Source of the DNA: an uncultured Eubacterium sp.
GTDB lineage: Bacteria > Bacillota > Clostridia > Peptostreptococcales > Anaerovoracaceae
Direction of reading: 5' to 3'
DNA length: 11,104 nucleotides
NCBI GenBank assembly: GCA_947367725.1
Contig: CANBFZ010000028.1
Coordinates: 1 to 11,104 of the forward strand
This document shows, piece by piece, positions 1-7,118 of the stretch. Both the position numbers and the translations under genes were made by a program. Position 1 is the stretch's first letter. Every line of letters starts with the position of its first letter. A model generated the notes under the pieces. It did no database searches. It worked only from the letters and a program-made list of their open reading frames with translations, and was not told the DNA's origin.

Positions 1-55
1 TATGACAGACAATTATAAAATAAATTACATTAAAAAAGTGAGATATGATGTAAAG
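1..55. other. Short A+T-rich spacer after argG
   Basis: This stretch lies just downstream of the argG stop codon on the minus strand. I see no stem followed by a T tract on that strand, so argG may be cotranscribed with a gene outside the window (argH is the common partner, but it is not visible here). A TATAAT hexamer reads on the minus strand at 12-17 without a convincing -35 box. Nothing here supports a gene. Confidence 0.5.
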
Positions 56-1324
56 TTATTCCACAAAAGAACCACCTTTGAACACTTTTTTTCCAAGGGC
101 TTTCTGTGCTTCTGGCACGCCTTCCAGACTTTGCTTCTGAATGGCGCGGATTTTCAGCGGGAGGGAGAAGAGGTGAATGAACCCTTCTGCATCACTCTGC
201 TCGTAAACTTCATCTTCACTAAATGTAGCAAACTCTTCATTATATAAGGAATAAGGAGATTTGCTTGCCACAGGCCAGGCAGTGCCTTTGTAAAGTTTCA
301 TTTTCACTGTACCGGTCACTAATTTCTGAGTTTCGTCTACGAAAGCAGAAATTGCTTCACGGAGCGGTGTAAACCAAAGACCGTCGTAAACCAGCTGTGC
401 AAATTTCTGAGAGACAATGTTGCGGTACTGCAGGGTATCTCTGTCCAAAATGAGTTTTTCCAGGTCTTTGTGTGCGGCGAATAAAATGGTCCCGCCCGGC
501 GTTTCGTAAACGCCGCGGGATTTCATGCCTACCAGTCGATTTTCAATGATATCGATCGTGCCGACGCCGTTTTCACTGCCAAGCTGATTTAGCGTCGTCA
601 ACAGTTCGATTGGCGCCATAGACTGTCCGTTGATTGCAACAGGAATGCCCTGTTCGAAATCAATTTCTACATAAGTAGGTATGTCAGGGGCATCTTCTGG
701 TGTCTTTGAAAGTACGTGGATGTCAGGCTTATGCTCGTTCCATGGGTTTTCCAGATTGCCGCCTTCGTGGCTGATGTGCCAGATGTTTTCGTCTCTGGAA
801 TAAATTTTTTCTACAGTCTGTGCAATCGGAATGTTGTGCTGATGGGCGTATTCGATGCATTGTTCGCGGGACTGCAGTTCCCAAATTCTCCACGGTGCGA
901 TGATTTTGATGGCGGGATTCAGGGCATGGATGGTCGTTTCAAAACGAACTTGATCGTTGCCCTTTCCAGTACAACCGTGGGCAATGGTAAAAGCGCCTTC
1001 CTTTTCTGCGATTTCAACAATTTTCTTTGCCTGTAGCGGCCTTGCCATAGACGTACCAAGCAGATAGTCGTTTTCATAAATTGCGTCGGCTTTTAAAGTT
1101 GGATAGATAAAGTCGGTAATGAATTCTTCTTGAATGTCTAAGATATAGGCTTTGTCTGCACCGGTTGCATAAGCTTTCTGTTCAATTGCCGCAAAATCCT
1201 CTTTTTGACCAGTATTGCAGCAAACAGCAATGACTTCGCAGTCATAGTGTTCTTTCAGCCATGCGATGATGATGGATGTGTCCAGACCGCCGGAATAGGC
1301 AAGGACGATTTTTTCTTTTGCCAT
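56..1324 (-). CDS. argG: Argininosuccinate synthase
   Basis: This cytoplasmic enzyme of arginine biosynthesis joins citrulline and aspartate, using ATP cleaved to AMP and pyrophosphate, to give argininosuccinate. The 422-residue product opens with the N-type ATP pyrophosphatase loop AYSGGLDTS at residues 9-17. It has TSMARPL at 91-97 and the signature [14 protein letters not shown] at 116-129, all diagnostic of the family. Its length is slightly above the roughly 400 residues of the common bacterial form, and it looks intact. The ATG at 1324-1322 is preceded on the minus strand by a GGAGG ribosome site near 1333-1337, which fixes the start. The gene is transcribed divergently from the beta-helix gene. 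No argF, argH or carbamoyl-phosphate genes are visible in the window. ARG-box-like operators around its promoter suggest repression by an ArgR/AhrC-type regulator in response to arginine. Identity is very secure. Confidence 0.98.
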   Translation of the reverse strand: MAKEKIVLAYSGGLDTSIIIAWLKEHYDCEVIAVCCNTGQKEDFAAIEQKAYATGADKAYILDIQEEFITDFIYPTLKADAIYENDYLLGTSMARPLQAKKIVEIAEKEGAFTIAHGCTGKGNDQVRFETTIHALNPAIKIIAPWRIWELQSREQCIEYAHQHNIPIAQTVEKIYSRDENIWHISHEGGNLENPWNEHKPDIHVLSKTPEDAPDIPTYVEIDFEQGIPVAINGQSMAPIELLTTLNQLGSENGVGTIDIIENRLVGMKSRGVYETPGGTILFAAHKDLEKLILDRDTLQYRNIVSQKFAQLVYDGLWFTPLREAISAFVDETQKLVTGTVKMKLYKGTAWPVASKSPYSLYNEEFATFSEDEVYEQSDAEGFIHLFSLPLKIRAIQKQSLEGVPEAQKALGKKVFKGGSFVE

Positions 1325-1360
1325 AGTGTGTTCCTCCGAATATGTAAATATTTATAATCG

Positions 1361-1374
1361 TGAATAAAAATTAA
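1361..1374. promoter_or_regulatory. ARG-box-like operator in the argG leader
   Basis: The 14-base core TGAATAAAAATTAA matches the ArgR/AhrC consensus core TGAAT-WWWW-ATTCA at nine of its ten fixed positions. It lies just downstream of the predicted argG transcription start (about 1379) and upstream of the ribosome site. Binding by an arginine repressor here would block transcription. The match is seen in the sequence; the regulator is inferred from the regulated gene. Confidence 0.6.
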
Positions 1375-1385
1375 TCAATGGATGT

Positions 1386-1414
1386 AATATACCATAGTTG
1401 CAGTGGAAAAGCAA
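1386..1414 (-). promoter_or_regulatory. Predicted sigma-A promoter of argG
   Basis: On the minus strand a -35 box TTGCTT (1414-1409) and a -10 box TATATT (1391-1386) are separated by exactly 17 bases. Transcription would start near 1379, giving a leader of about 55 bases. The placement between ARG-box-like sites on both sides supports the call. Confidence 0.55.
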
Positions 1415-1420
1415 GATGAA

Positions 1421-1458
1421 AATGAATAAAAATAATTTAAATAGTAATAAAATTCATT
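1421..1458. promoter_or_regulatory. Tandem ARG-box-like pair upstream of argG promoter
   Basis: Two 18-base sites, 1421-1438 (half-site TGAAT at 1423-1427) and 1441-1458 (half-site ATTCA at 1452-1456), lie two bases apart. Each matches about seven of ten fixed core positions of the ArgR/AhrC box. A 2-3 base gap between 18-base boxes is the usual tandem geometry for this hexameric repressor family. The pair sits directly upstream of the argG -35 box. The region is A+T-rich, so single matches are weak evidence; the spacing raises confidence. Confidence 0.45.
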
Positions 1459-1781
1459 TTGAAATGTATAACGAATGAAAAATATAAAGATAATACCTAA
1501 AAAAATATAAAAAATACTAAATTGTGTGAATGGATATAAAACAAAGCCTGGAAAAGAAAAATAAGAGAAATTTATTAGAAGAATTTTTGAGATAGCTATC
1601 TGCAGAAACAAGCAGACAGAAAAAATCGGGAACATTTGTAAATTATAACAGAAAACTAACTTTTAATCTGTATAATGCGAATTATAAAGTGAAAGAAAAC
1701 TTTCTTGTAGTCCTGCAAATAAACAATTTAGTGTAAGTAGAGAGAAGTTTGCAGAAAAATTGAAAAACCAGGAAAAAGTAC
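1459..1781. other. A+T-rich divergent intergenic DNA without recognised gene
   Basis: This part of the argG/beta-helix spacer contains no convincing coding region. The open frames here lack ribosome sites and encode only phenylalanine/isoleucine-rich low-complexity sequence on the minus strand. A TATAAT hexamer at 1671-1676 could be an alternative, more distal -10 box for the beta-helix gene, but it has no good -35 box at the right spacing. A short stem with GAAAG and CTTTC arms lies near 1693-1706. Confidence 0.4.
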
Positions 1782-1810
1782 TTGCTGGGATTAGAGAAGG
1801 CAGGTATAAT
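1782..1810 (+). promoter_or_regulatory. Predicted promoter of the beta-helix gene
   Basis: A -35 box TTGCTG (1782-1787) and a perfect -10 box TATAAT (1805-1810) are separated by 17 bases. Transcription would begin near 1817, leaving a leader of about 95 bases before the ATG at 1912. I do not recognise a riboswitch in that leader. Confidence 0.5.
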
Positions 1811-1911
1811 AGGTATTAAGAAGATTGAGTACATGGGGCGGCGCTTGAAGAGATTGGCGTACAAATTCGCGCTTTATGAATCAATAAGTTAAAAATTAAG
1901 GAGGAAGAAAA

Positions 1912-3921
1912 ATGAAGAAACTATTCACTTCACTGTTATGCGTTGTAATGGTTATGGCATTTATGCCAGCGATGGCTTTTGCAGAGTCGAATCCTATGAT
2001 TGATGGAAACGAATTGCCAGAGCCAGTAAATGGTGTGATTACACTGACTGAAGATGTGTATTTGACGGCGCCATTAGAAGTAAAAGCTGGTGATGCACTG
2101 ATCATAGATGGACAAGGCGAATATAGAATCAGACCAGTAGAGGGCGGCGGCTTTTCTGGAAATGCTGTTGTTAAAGTGCTTGGCGGTGAATTAACGTTAA
2201 GCAATGTAACGATTGATGCATGGAGTCAGTGCAGAGCAGTCTATGCAAAGGCTGGTACACTGAATATAGAAGACGGAACCAGAATTTTCGGTGGTTTTGT
2301 GAATAGCTATGCGGCAGGTGTATATGCAACAGGCACTGCACATGTAAATATGACTGGCGGCACCATTGAACATAATACAAACGGAGATGCTTATACAGCG
2401 GATGGAAAACTGCAGTACAGCTGTGATCTGTGGATTGGCGCCAATGCAACAGGTCAAATTTCCGGTGGCACAGTGGCAAATGTGTTCGTAAATGCCAATG
2501 CGTACGCGTCAAACAATCCAGGCAATCTGGTTGTTTCTGCAGGTGCAAAGGTGGAACATCTTTACCTTGAAAAAGAAAATAATTATGATGCAAAATGTGA
2601 AATTAGTGCTGGCACAGTAGATACAGTTTACGTCAACTCGGCTGAAAACCTGAAGAAAATGGCAGAGTCTGGTGTTGCTGCAAACGTTGTAATGGGTACA
2701 GATATGGATACAACGCTGGAAATTCCAGAGGGTGTAGAATTGACATTGGATTTAAACGGTCATACACTGAACGGCGGAACTGCTAAAAAAACAGCGACAA
2801 TTCATAATCACGGAGATCTGACGATTCGAGATTCTTCTAAAGCGAAGACTGGAAAAATTCAGCGTACGGATAATGGCGCGTTTGGTTATTATACGATCTT
2901 GAATTCTGGAACAATGAAAATCGAAGGTGGAGAAGTATACAATAAAACTGGCACACTGCCGGACGGCTCTTCTCTGATCTGCAATCAGGGCGGAAACCTT
3001 ACGATTAATGGCGGTAAATTGTATCAGGAAGGATTTATTGCAGTAAAAAATGATGATAACGGTAAACTGAGAATTAATGGCGGTACAATTCAAGCAACAG
3101 GTGATACAGCTACGCATACAGCATCTGCTGTGCAGAACTGGGGCTACGCTGAAATTTATGGCGGTAAGATCGAGGGCGCTGTTTGGACCAGCACATGGAC
3201 AGATACACCTTCCGCTGTGGAAACAAAGATTTATGGTGGCACAATAAATGGAAAAATCATTGCAGAAAAGTACGTGGACAAAAATGGAAATGTTTCTGCA
3301 ATGAAGCCGAATGTCACCATAAACGGCGGTATGTTAAATGTGACATGGCATGTCAAGGATGATGAAGCAGATGTTACTGTAAACGGTGGTACATTCTCCG
3401 AATCTGCGCGTGAAGGTGTACAGAAGTATCTGCCGGAAGATCGCGAGTTAGACGAAAATGGCAAAGTTGTAAAGAAGCAACCAACCACGCCGAGTAATCC
3501 AGGACCTTCCGGTCCAACTGAGCCGGTAAATCCTGATACGCCAGAGCCTCCAGTAGATATCGAAGATCCTGATACACCATTAGGTCCACTTCCGGATGAA
3601 GAAGTGATTGCAGCAGTCAAATCTCTAAAGATTAAGGCAACAACGAAACTGTATAAGGGAAAGAAAATCAAAGTAAACTGGACTGTAAAAGGCGACACTT
3701 CTACAATCGACGGTTACAGAGTATATGTTTCTACTAAGAAGTCTAACTCCGGTTATAAATATCTTTCTAAGACAACAAAGAATTACTTGAATCATAGTAA
3801 GTCTATTCGGAAGATCAAGAAAGGTACTCGAGTCTATTACAAAGTAAGAGCTTATGTAGAAATTGACGGAGTAAGATACTTCTCTGATTACTCTACAGTG
3901 GGTAACAGAATCTGGAGATAA
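1912..3921 (+). CDS. Secreted beta-helix repeat protein with C-terminal FnIII-like domain
   Basis: This is an exported surface or extracellular protein of 669 residues; its function is not known. A signal peptide is clear: MKK, a hydrophobic stretch, then AFA before a likely cleavage after residue 24. The body has irregular short repeats of the type INGGT/IYGGK/VNGGT from about residue 147 to 495, plus an LDLNGHTLN segment at 279-287. This is the pattern of right-handed parallel beta-helix (pectate-lyase-like) surface proteins of gut Clostridia. A proline-rich linker spans about 524-563. The last hundred residues (about 570-669) are lysine/tyrosine-rich with IDGYRVYVS and YYKVRAYVE, like a fibronectin type III domain. 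There is no LPXTG motif, SLH domain or obvious cell-wall-binding repeat. An AAGGAGG ribosome site at 1898-1904 fixes the start. It is a single-gene unit ended by the terminator at 4010. It could be an adhesin or a glycan-binding protein; no catalytic residues can be assigned. Confidence 0.85.
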   Translation: MKKLFTSLLCVVMVMAFMPAMAFAESNPMIDGNELPEPVNGVITLTEDVYLTAPLEVKAGDALIIDGQGEYRIRPVEGGGFSGNAVVKVLGGELTLSNVTIDAWSQCRAVYAKAGTLNIEDGTRIFGGFVNSYAAGVYATGTAHVNMTGGTIEHNTNGDAYTADGKLQYSCDLWIGANATGQISGGTVANVFVNANAYASNNPGNLVVSAGAKVEHLYLEKENNYDAKCEISAGTVDTVYVNSAENLKKMAESGVAANVVMGTDMDTTLEIPEGVELTLDLNGHTLNGGTAKKTATIHNHGDLTIRDSSKAKTGKIQRTDNGAFGYYTILNSGTMKIEGGEVYNKTGTLPDGSSLICNQGGNLTINGGKLYQEGFIAVKNDDNGKLRINGGTIQATGDTATHTASAVQNWGYAEIYGGKIEGAVWTSTWTDTPSAVETKIYGGTINGKIIAEKYVDKNGNVSAMKPNVTINGGMLNVTWHVKDDEADVTVNGGTFSESAREGVQKYLPEDRELDENGKVVKKQPTTPSNPGPSGPTEPVNPDTPEPPVDIEDPDTPLGPLPDEEVIAAVKSLKIKATTKLYKGKKIKVNWTVKGDTSTIDGYRVYVSTKKSNSGYKYLSKTTKNYLNHSKSIRKIKKGTRVYYKVRAYVEIDGVRYFSDYSTVGNRIWR

Positions 3922-3950
3922 CTTTTCGTGAGAGTCAGCTGAATCAAGCG

Positions 3951-4004
3951 CACTTGTGTCCAATGTCGTGGAGTGAAACAATCGCCTGGGGCATGGAGCA
4001 AGTG
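3951..4004 (+). other. Possible folded RNA element in the 3' UTR of the beta-helix gene
   Basis: CACTTG (3951-3956) can pair with CAAGTG (3999-4004). Inside it TCCA (3959-3962) pairs with TGGA (3994-3997), and TG (3964-3965) pairs with CA (3992-3993), leaving a loop of about 26 bases. This interrupted helix lies between the stop codon at 3921 and the terminator stem starting at 4010. It matches no RNA family that I recognise. It may be a 3' UTR stability element, a processed small RNA, or chance pairing. Confidence 0.25.
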
Positions 4005-4009
4005 TTCAA

Positions 4010-4055
4010 AGAACAAAAAGAGAGCATACATCAATGTATGCTCTCTTTTTGTTCT
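4010..4055 (+). terminator. Long perfect-stem intrinsic terminator
   Basis: Two 22-base arms (4010-4031 and 4034-4055) are exactly complementary around a two-base centre; the real loop is probably four bases. The distal arm contains five T residues at 4046-4050, matched by an A run in the proximal arm, so the hairpin can act in both directions. It ends the beta-helix transcript. The 190 bases between it and the next start codon hold only regulatory-looking A+T-rich sequence. Confidence 0.85.
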
Positions 4056-4187
4056 GCTGCTATGGTGGAACTGTCGAAGAGTGGTGCGTTTTATGTGCAT
4101 ATGATATGTATTTCTAATATTCTGTCAAAAGTCTGTTTTTTACCAAAAAATCTAAAACATGATATATACCGATGGGACGAAGAAGGT

Positions 4188-4193
4188 TATAAT
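4188..4193 (+). promoter_or_regulatory. Candidate -10 box of the five-gene operon
   Basis: A perfect TATAAT lies about 50 bases before the permease start and after the preceding terminator, so a promoter is expected here. No good -35 hexamer sits 16-18 bases upstream. This could mean an activator-dependent promoter or another sigma factor, or that the true promoter lies elsewhere in 4056-4190. Confidence 0.35.
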
Positions 4194-4215
4194 AATATAA
4201 AATATATTTTATATT
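4194..4215. promoter_or_regulatory. 22-bp perfect A/T palindrome at the operon start site
   Basis: The 22 bases equal their own reverse complement exactly and contain only A and T. The palindrome begins immediately after the candidate -10 box and would cover the transcription start, a classic repressor operator position. The permease ribosome site (GGAG at 4231-4234) follows 15 bases later. Low-complexity A/T sequence makes chance palindromes more likely, so the operator reading is tentative. Confidence 0.35.
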
Positions 4216-4244
4216 TCATTTCATAAAGAAGGAGTTGAAAAAGA

Positions 4245-5645
4245 ATGGAAAAAAAGAAAAAGAAATTCCAGGTGCCGCATGTGTATGCCCTGCTCACAGG
4301 ACTGATTATTTTATGTGCAATTCTCACCTACATTGTTCCGGCAGGTGCGTATGACATGATGGTATTGGAAGACGGCAGAGAAGTAGTAGACCCGGATACC
4401 TTCCGTTACATCGATCAGACGCCAGTGGATCTGATGGGCACTATGAATGCTGTGTTCAGAGGCATGCTGGGCGCCGCTGATATCGTATTTCTGATTTTTA
4501 TCTTCGGTGCATGTTTTGGCGTCATCGGGGATACAGGTGCGATTGAAGCCGGCCTTGTAAAAGTTTCTAAGGCACTGGCAGGGAAAGAACTCTTTATTAT
4601 TCCCGTTATGATGTTTATCTTTTCCCTGATGGGTGCGATCATCGGTTCTGCAGAGGACTTACTTCCGTACATTCCAATCTGCGTAAGTCTTTGCCTTGCA
4701 CTAGGGTTTGACTCTATTACAGGTACAGCTATTGTACTTTGCGGCGGAGCGGCAGGATTTGGCGGTGCATTTATGAATGCTTACACGGAAGGTGTAGCCC
4801 AGAGCATTGCAGGACTTCCGATGTTTTCTGGACTGGGATACAGACTCGTTGTGTATGCTTCCATGGTGATTGTTACGATCACATTCGTCATGATTTATGC
4901 ACGCAGAGTCAAAAAGAACCCAACCCTTTCCAGAATGTACGAAGAAGACCAGAAACGAGAAGACAAACTGGAGCTGGATGAATCTCTGCATCCGTTTGGC
5001 ATCAGACAGAAACTGGTTTTAGTTGCACTTTTGATTACCATTGTATTGCTGGCTTACGGAACCATTCAGTGGGGCTGGTATTTCAATGAAATTGCAGGAC
5101 TTTTCTTTGGCCTTGCGATTGTTTCTGCGATCATTGGCGGCATGTCTGTCAATGAATTTGCCGAATCTATTTCCAATGGTATGGCAGGTATTTGCGGCGG
5201 AGCGTTGGTTTGCGGTTTTGCCAGAGGGATCATGGTCGTACTGACAGACGGCAATATTATTCATACACTGCTTCACGCGACAGCGAATATCTTGATGCAG
5301 CTGCCTTCCGTTATTTCGGCAGTTGGTATGTACATCTTCCAGTGCTTGCTGAACTTTATCATTCCATCCGGTTCTGGTCAGGCTGCTGTATCCATGCCAA
5401 TTATGGCGCCGCTTGCTGACATGGTAGATGTGACTCGCCAGACGGCAACATTGGCATTCCAGCTTGGCGATGGTATTTCTAATATCTTTACGCCGACGTC
5501 CGGCTACTTTATGGCTGCCCTTGCCTTGGCAAAAATTCCTTGGGAAAAATGGGCAAGATGGATTCTGCCGTTAATTGGACTGCAGTATCTGCTAGGCGCT
5601 ATTCTGGTTGTCATTGCACATCTGATGCAGTGGGGACCGTTCTAA
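4245..5645 (+). CDS. YfcC/DcuC-family membrane permease
   Basis: This is a polytopic inner-membrane transporter of 466 residues, likely with about 12 hydrophobic segments, in the C4-dicarboxylate carrier/YfcC group whose members are annotated as transporters of dicarboxylates, basic amino acids or peptides. The lysine-rich N-terminus is followed by a first membrane span at about 13-33. A glycine-rich conserved block, PSGSGQAAVSMPIMAP, begins at residue 374. QLGDGISNIFTPTSG runs over 406-420, as is typical of the re-entrant and transport segments of this family. A charged cytoplasmic loop lies around 225-250. The start is supported by GGAG at 4231-4234, ten bases upstream. It heads an operon whose next genes encode amide hydrolases, so its cargo is probably an amidated or acylated amino-acid compound; that is inference. 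Membership of the YfcC group is confident, substrate is not. Confidence 0.85.
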   Translation: MEKKKKKFQVPHVYALLTGLIILCAILTYIVPAGAYDMMVLEDGREVVDPDTFRYIDQTPVDLMGTMNAVFRGMLGAADIVFLIFIFGACFGVIGDTGAIEAGLVKVSKALAGKELFIIPVMMFIFSLMGAIIGSAEDLLPYIPICVSLCLALGFDSITGTAIVLCGGAAGFGGAFMNAYTEGVAQSIAGLPMFSGLGYRLVVYASMVIVTITFVMIYARRVKKNPTLSRMYEEDQKREDKLELDESLHPFGIRQKLVLVALLITIVLLAYGTIQWGWYFNEIAGLFFGLAIVSAIIGGMSVNEFAESISNGMAGICGGALVCGFARGIMVVLTDGNIIHTLLHATANILMQLPSVISAVGMYIFQCLLNFIIPSGSGQAAVSMPIMAPLADMVDVTRQTATLAFQLGDGISNIFTPTSGYFMAALALAKIPWEKWARWILPLIGLQYLLGAILVVIAHLMQWGPF

Positions 5646-5695
5646 TGAAACAAGAACATGGTTTGCACATACTGTGTAATATAAAGAGGTAGAAT

Positions 5696-6877
5696 ATGAA
5701 ATCATATGAAACCCTTGTGAGAGAGGCCGATGAAAGAATCGGTCTCTTTCATCAAGAACTGATTGCATTAAATGATGATTTGGCAGATCACCCTGAGGCA
5801 GGCGGACAGGAATTTCGAACTGTGGAGAAAATGACAGCACTGCTCAGAAAAAACGGCGGCGTGGTACTGCATCCTTTTGCGGGACTGGATACGGCGTATA
5901 AAGCGGTTTTTGGTGCCAATCATCATAAACATAAAATTGCGCTGCTGGCGGAATACGATGCGCTGCCAGAATTGGGGCATGCCTGCGGACACTGTCTCAG
6001 CGGTTCGATTAGTCTGCTGGCAGGGCTTGCACTTTCTGCCCTGCAGGAGGATCTGGATGCGGATATTCATATCATCGGGACGCCTGACGAGGAGTATAAC
6101 GGCGGTAAGCCGAAGATGATCCGCGCCGGTGCCTTCGATGGCTACGATATGGCAATGATGATTCATCTGTATGATGCCAATCAGGTGTATACCAAGCTGC
6201 GTGCACTGGACACCTATACCTATTATTTTCATGGACAGGCGGCGCATGCGTCAGCAGCACCATGGGAAGGGCGCAATGCGTTTAATGCTTGCCAGCTATT
6301 CTTCCATGGTTTGGATATGCTGCGGCAGCATGTGAAACCGGATATTCAGATGCATGGTATCATCAGAAACCCGGGAGAAGCGCCGAACATTGTACCGGAG
6401 GAAGTTTCTGCAGAACTTTACATTCGCGGATTCGACAGACCTTATTTGAATCAGGTTAACAAGATGATTGATGACTGTGCCGCCGGCGCTGCCATTGCAA
6501 CGCAGACCACTTGGGAGAAAAAAGCAACTGCAGAAATGTACGACAATCTGTTGATTTTACCCTTTGGCAATGACTTGCTTGCAGAAACCTATGCGGAAAT
6601 GGGACTTACCTTAAACGGGAATCCTGAGGAACTCTTTGGATCTTCCGATTGCGGCAATGTCAGCTTTGTCTGCCCAGTATTTCATCCGACCCTGCAAGTG
6701 GTGGAGCGAGGGGTGGCGATTCACACCAGAGAATTTGCCGACGCCATGAAGACAGACCGCGCCCACGAAGCGTTGGCAATCGGTGCAGGTATCATCTGCC
6801 GCCATGTAATAAAAGTGCTGGCAGAGAAAGACAATTTAAAGAAGCTGAAAACAGAATTTGAGGAGAAGAAGGCATGA
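5696..6877 (+). CDS. M20 amidohydrolase, AbgB/PM20D2-like
   Basis: This is a cytoplasmic metal-dependent amide hydrolase of 393 residues, the usual length for the family. Relatives cleave p-aminobenzoyl-glutamate, N-acyl amino acids or unusual dipeptides. The metal-site block LLAEYDALPELGHACGH covers 83-99, with Cys97 and His99 as likely ligands. DEE (131-133), MIHLYD (His157) and IHTREF (His343) are the other expected site residues. The lid-domain block GQAAHASAAPWEGRNAF at 180-196 is the AbgB/PM20D2 form. The residue after His99 is Cys100, where Asp or Asn is usual. No signal peptide is present. An AAAGAGG site at 5683-5689 fixes the ATG. The 50-base gap after the permease gene holds no terminator. 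Together with the permease this recalls the abgT/abgB pairing, but the transporter family differs. Family is secure, substrate unknown. Confidence 0.88.
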   Translation: MKSYETLVREADERIGLFHQELIALNDDLADHPEAGGQEFRTVEKMTALLRKNGGVVLHPFAGLDTAYKAVFGANHHKHKIALLAEYDALPELGHACGHCLSGSISLLAGLALSALQEDLDADIHIIGTPDEEYNGGKPKMIRAGAFDGYDMAMMIHLYDANQVYTKLRALDTYTYYFHGQAAHASAAPWEGRNAFNACQLFFHGLDMLRQHVKPDIQMHGIIRNPGEAPNIVPEEVSAELYIRGFDRPYLNQVNKMIDDCAAGAAIATQTTWEKKATAEMYDNLLILPFGNDLLAETYAEMGLTLNGNPEELFGSSDCGNVSFVCPVFHPTLQVVERGVAIHTREFADAMKTDRAHEALAIGAGIICRHVIKVLAEKDNLKKLKTEFEEKKA

Positions 6878-7116
6878 TGTATGTAAGAGCATTTTTACCT
6901 GCGATTTTAGCACTACTGGCATTTTTGATGCTGCTGCGCTACGGGTTTCATAAAAATGGATTGATTCTCGGCGCCAGCGGCGCCATGGCGGTATACTTGA
7001 TGGCAGAAGCCAGATTTAGCCTTGTATCTACTGTCAATGGCGCGATGCTGACGTTTACCCTGGTGTACGCAGTCATTATGATTGTAGGAAAGATGAAAGA
7101 CAGAAAGGGGAACTGA
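6874..7116 (+). CDS. Small membrane protein of unknown function
   Basis: This is an 80-residue protein that I do not recognise. It has three hydrophobic stretches, about residues 6-21, 29-44 and 54-72, separated by RYGFHKN and EARFSLVS, and ends in a basic tail KMKDRKGN. A two- or three-span membrane protein with the tail in the cytoplasm is likely. Its ATG overlaps the TGA of the M20 gene by four bases (ATGA), and the deacylase gene begins two bases after its own stop. Translational coupling on both sides argues that it is real and belongs to the pathway. A second ATG three bases later (6877) is an equally possible start. A role as an accessory or stabilising subunit of the permease at the head of the operon is a guess. 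Confidence 0.75.
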   Translation: MMYVRAFLPAILALLAFLMLLRYGFHKNGLILGASGAMAVYLMAEARFSLVSTVNGAMLTFTLVYAVIMIVGKMKDRKGN

Positions 7117-7118
7117 AG

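Noticed and set aside
1375..1635. 86-codon open frame on the minus strand between argG and the beta-helix gene
   Set aside because: It is phenylalanine/isoleucine-rich low-complexity translation of A+T-rich spacer, it has no ribosome site, and it runs through the argG promoter and ARG boxes.
1912..1990. Possible lipoprotein signal because of Cys10 in the signal peptide
   Set aside because: The residue before the cysteine is leucine, not Gly/Ala/Ser, and a normal AFA cleavage site follows at residue 24, so ordinary signal peptidase I processing fits better.
2320..3410. Possible CRISPR or DNA tandem repeat because of recurring GGCGGTA-type words
   Set aside because: These are degenerate codons for the NGGT rungs of the beta-helix, with irregular spacing and no exact repeat unit.
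3231..3698. 155-codon minus-strand frame inside the beta-helix gene
   Set aside because: It is a shadow of the repeat and proline-rich coding sequence on the other strand, with glycine/serine-rich output and no own start signals.
3907..3918. Repeat of AGAATCTGGAGA also found near 10914-10925
   Set aside because: Both copies encode a short RIWR-like end of unrelated proteins. A 12-base match without flanking similarity is chance.
3954..4226. 90-codon plus-strand frame between the beta-helix and permease genes
   Set aside because: It reads straight through the perfect terminator hairpin and the palindrome, has no ribosome site, and has no recognisable protein features.
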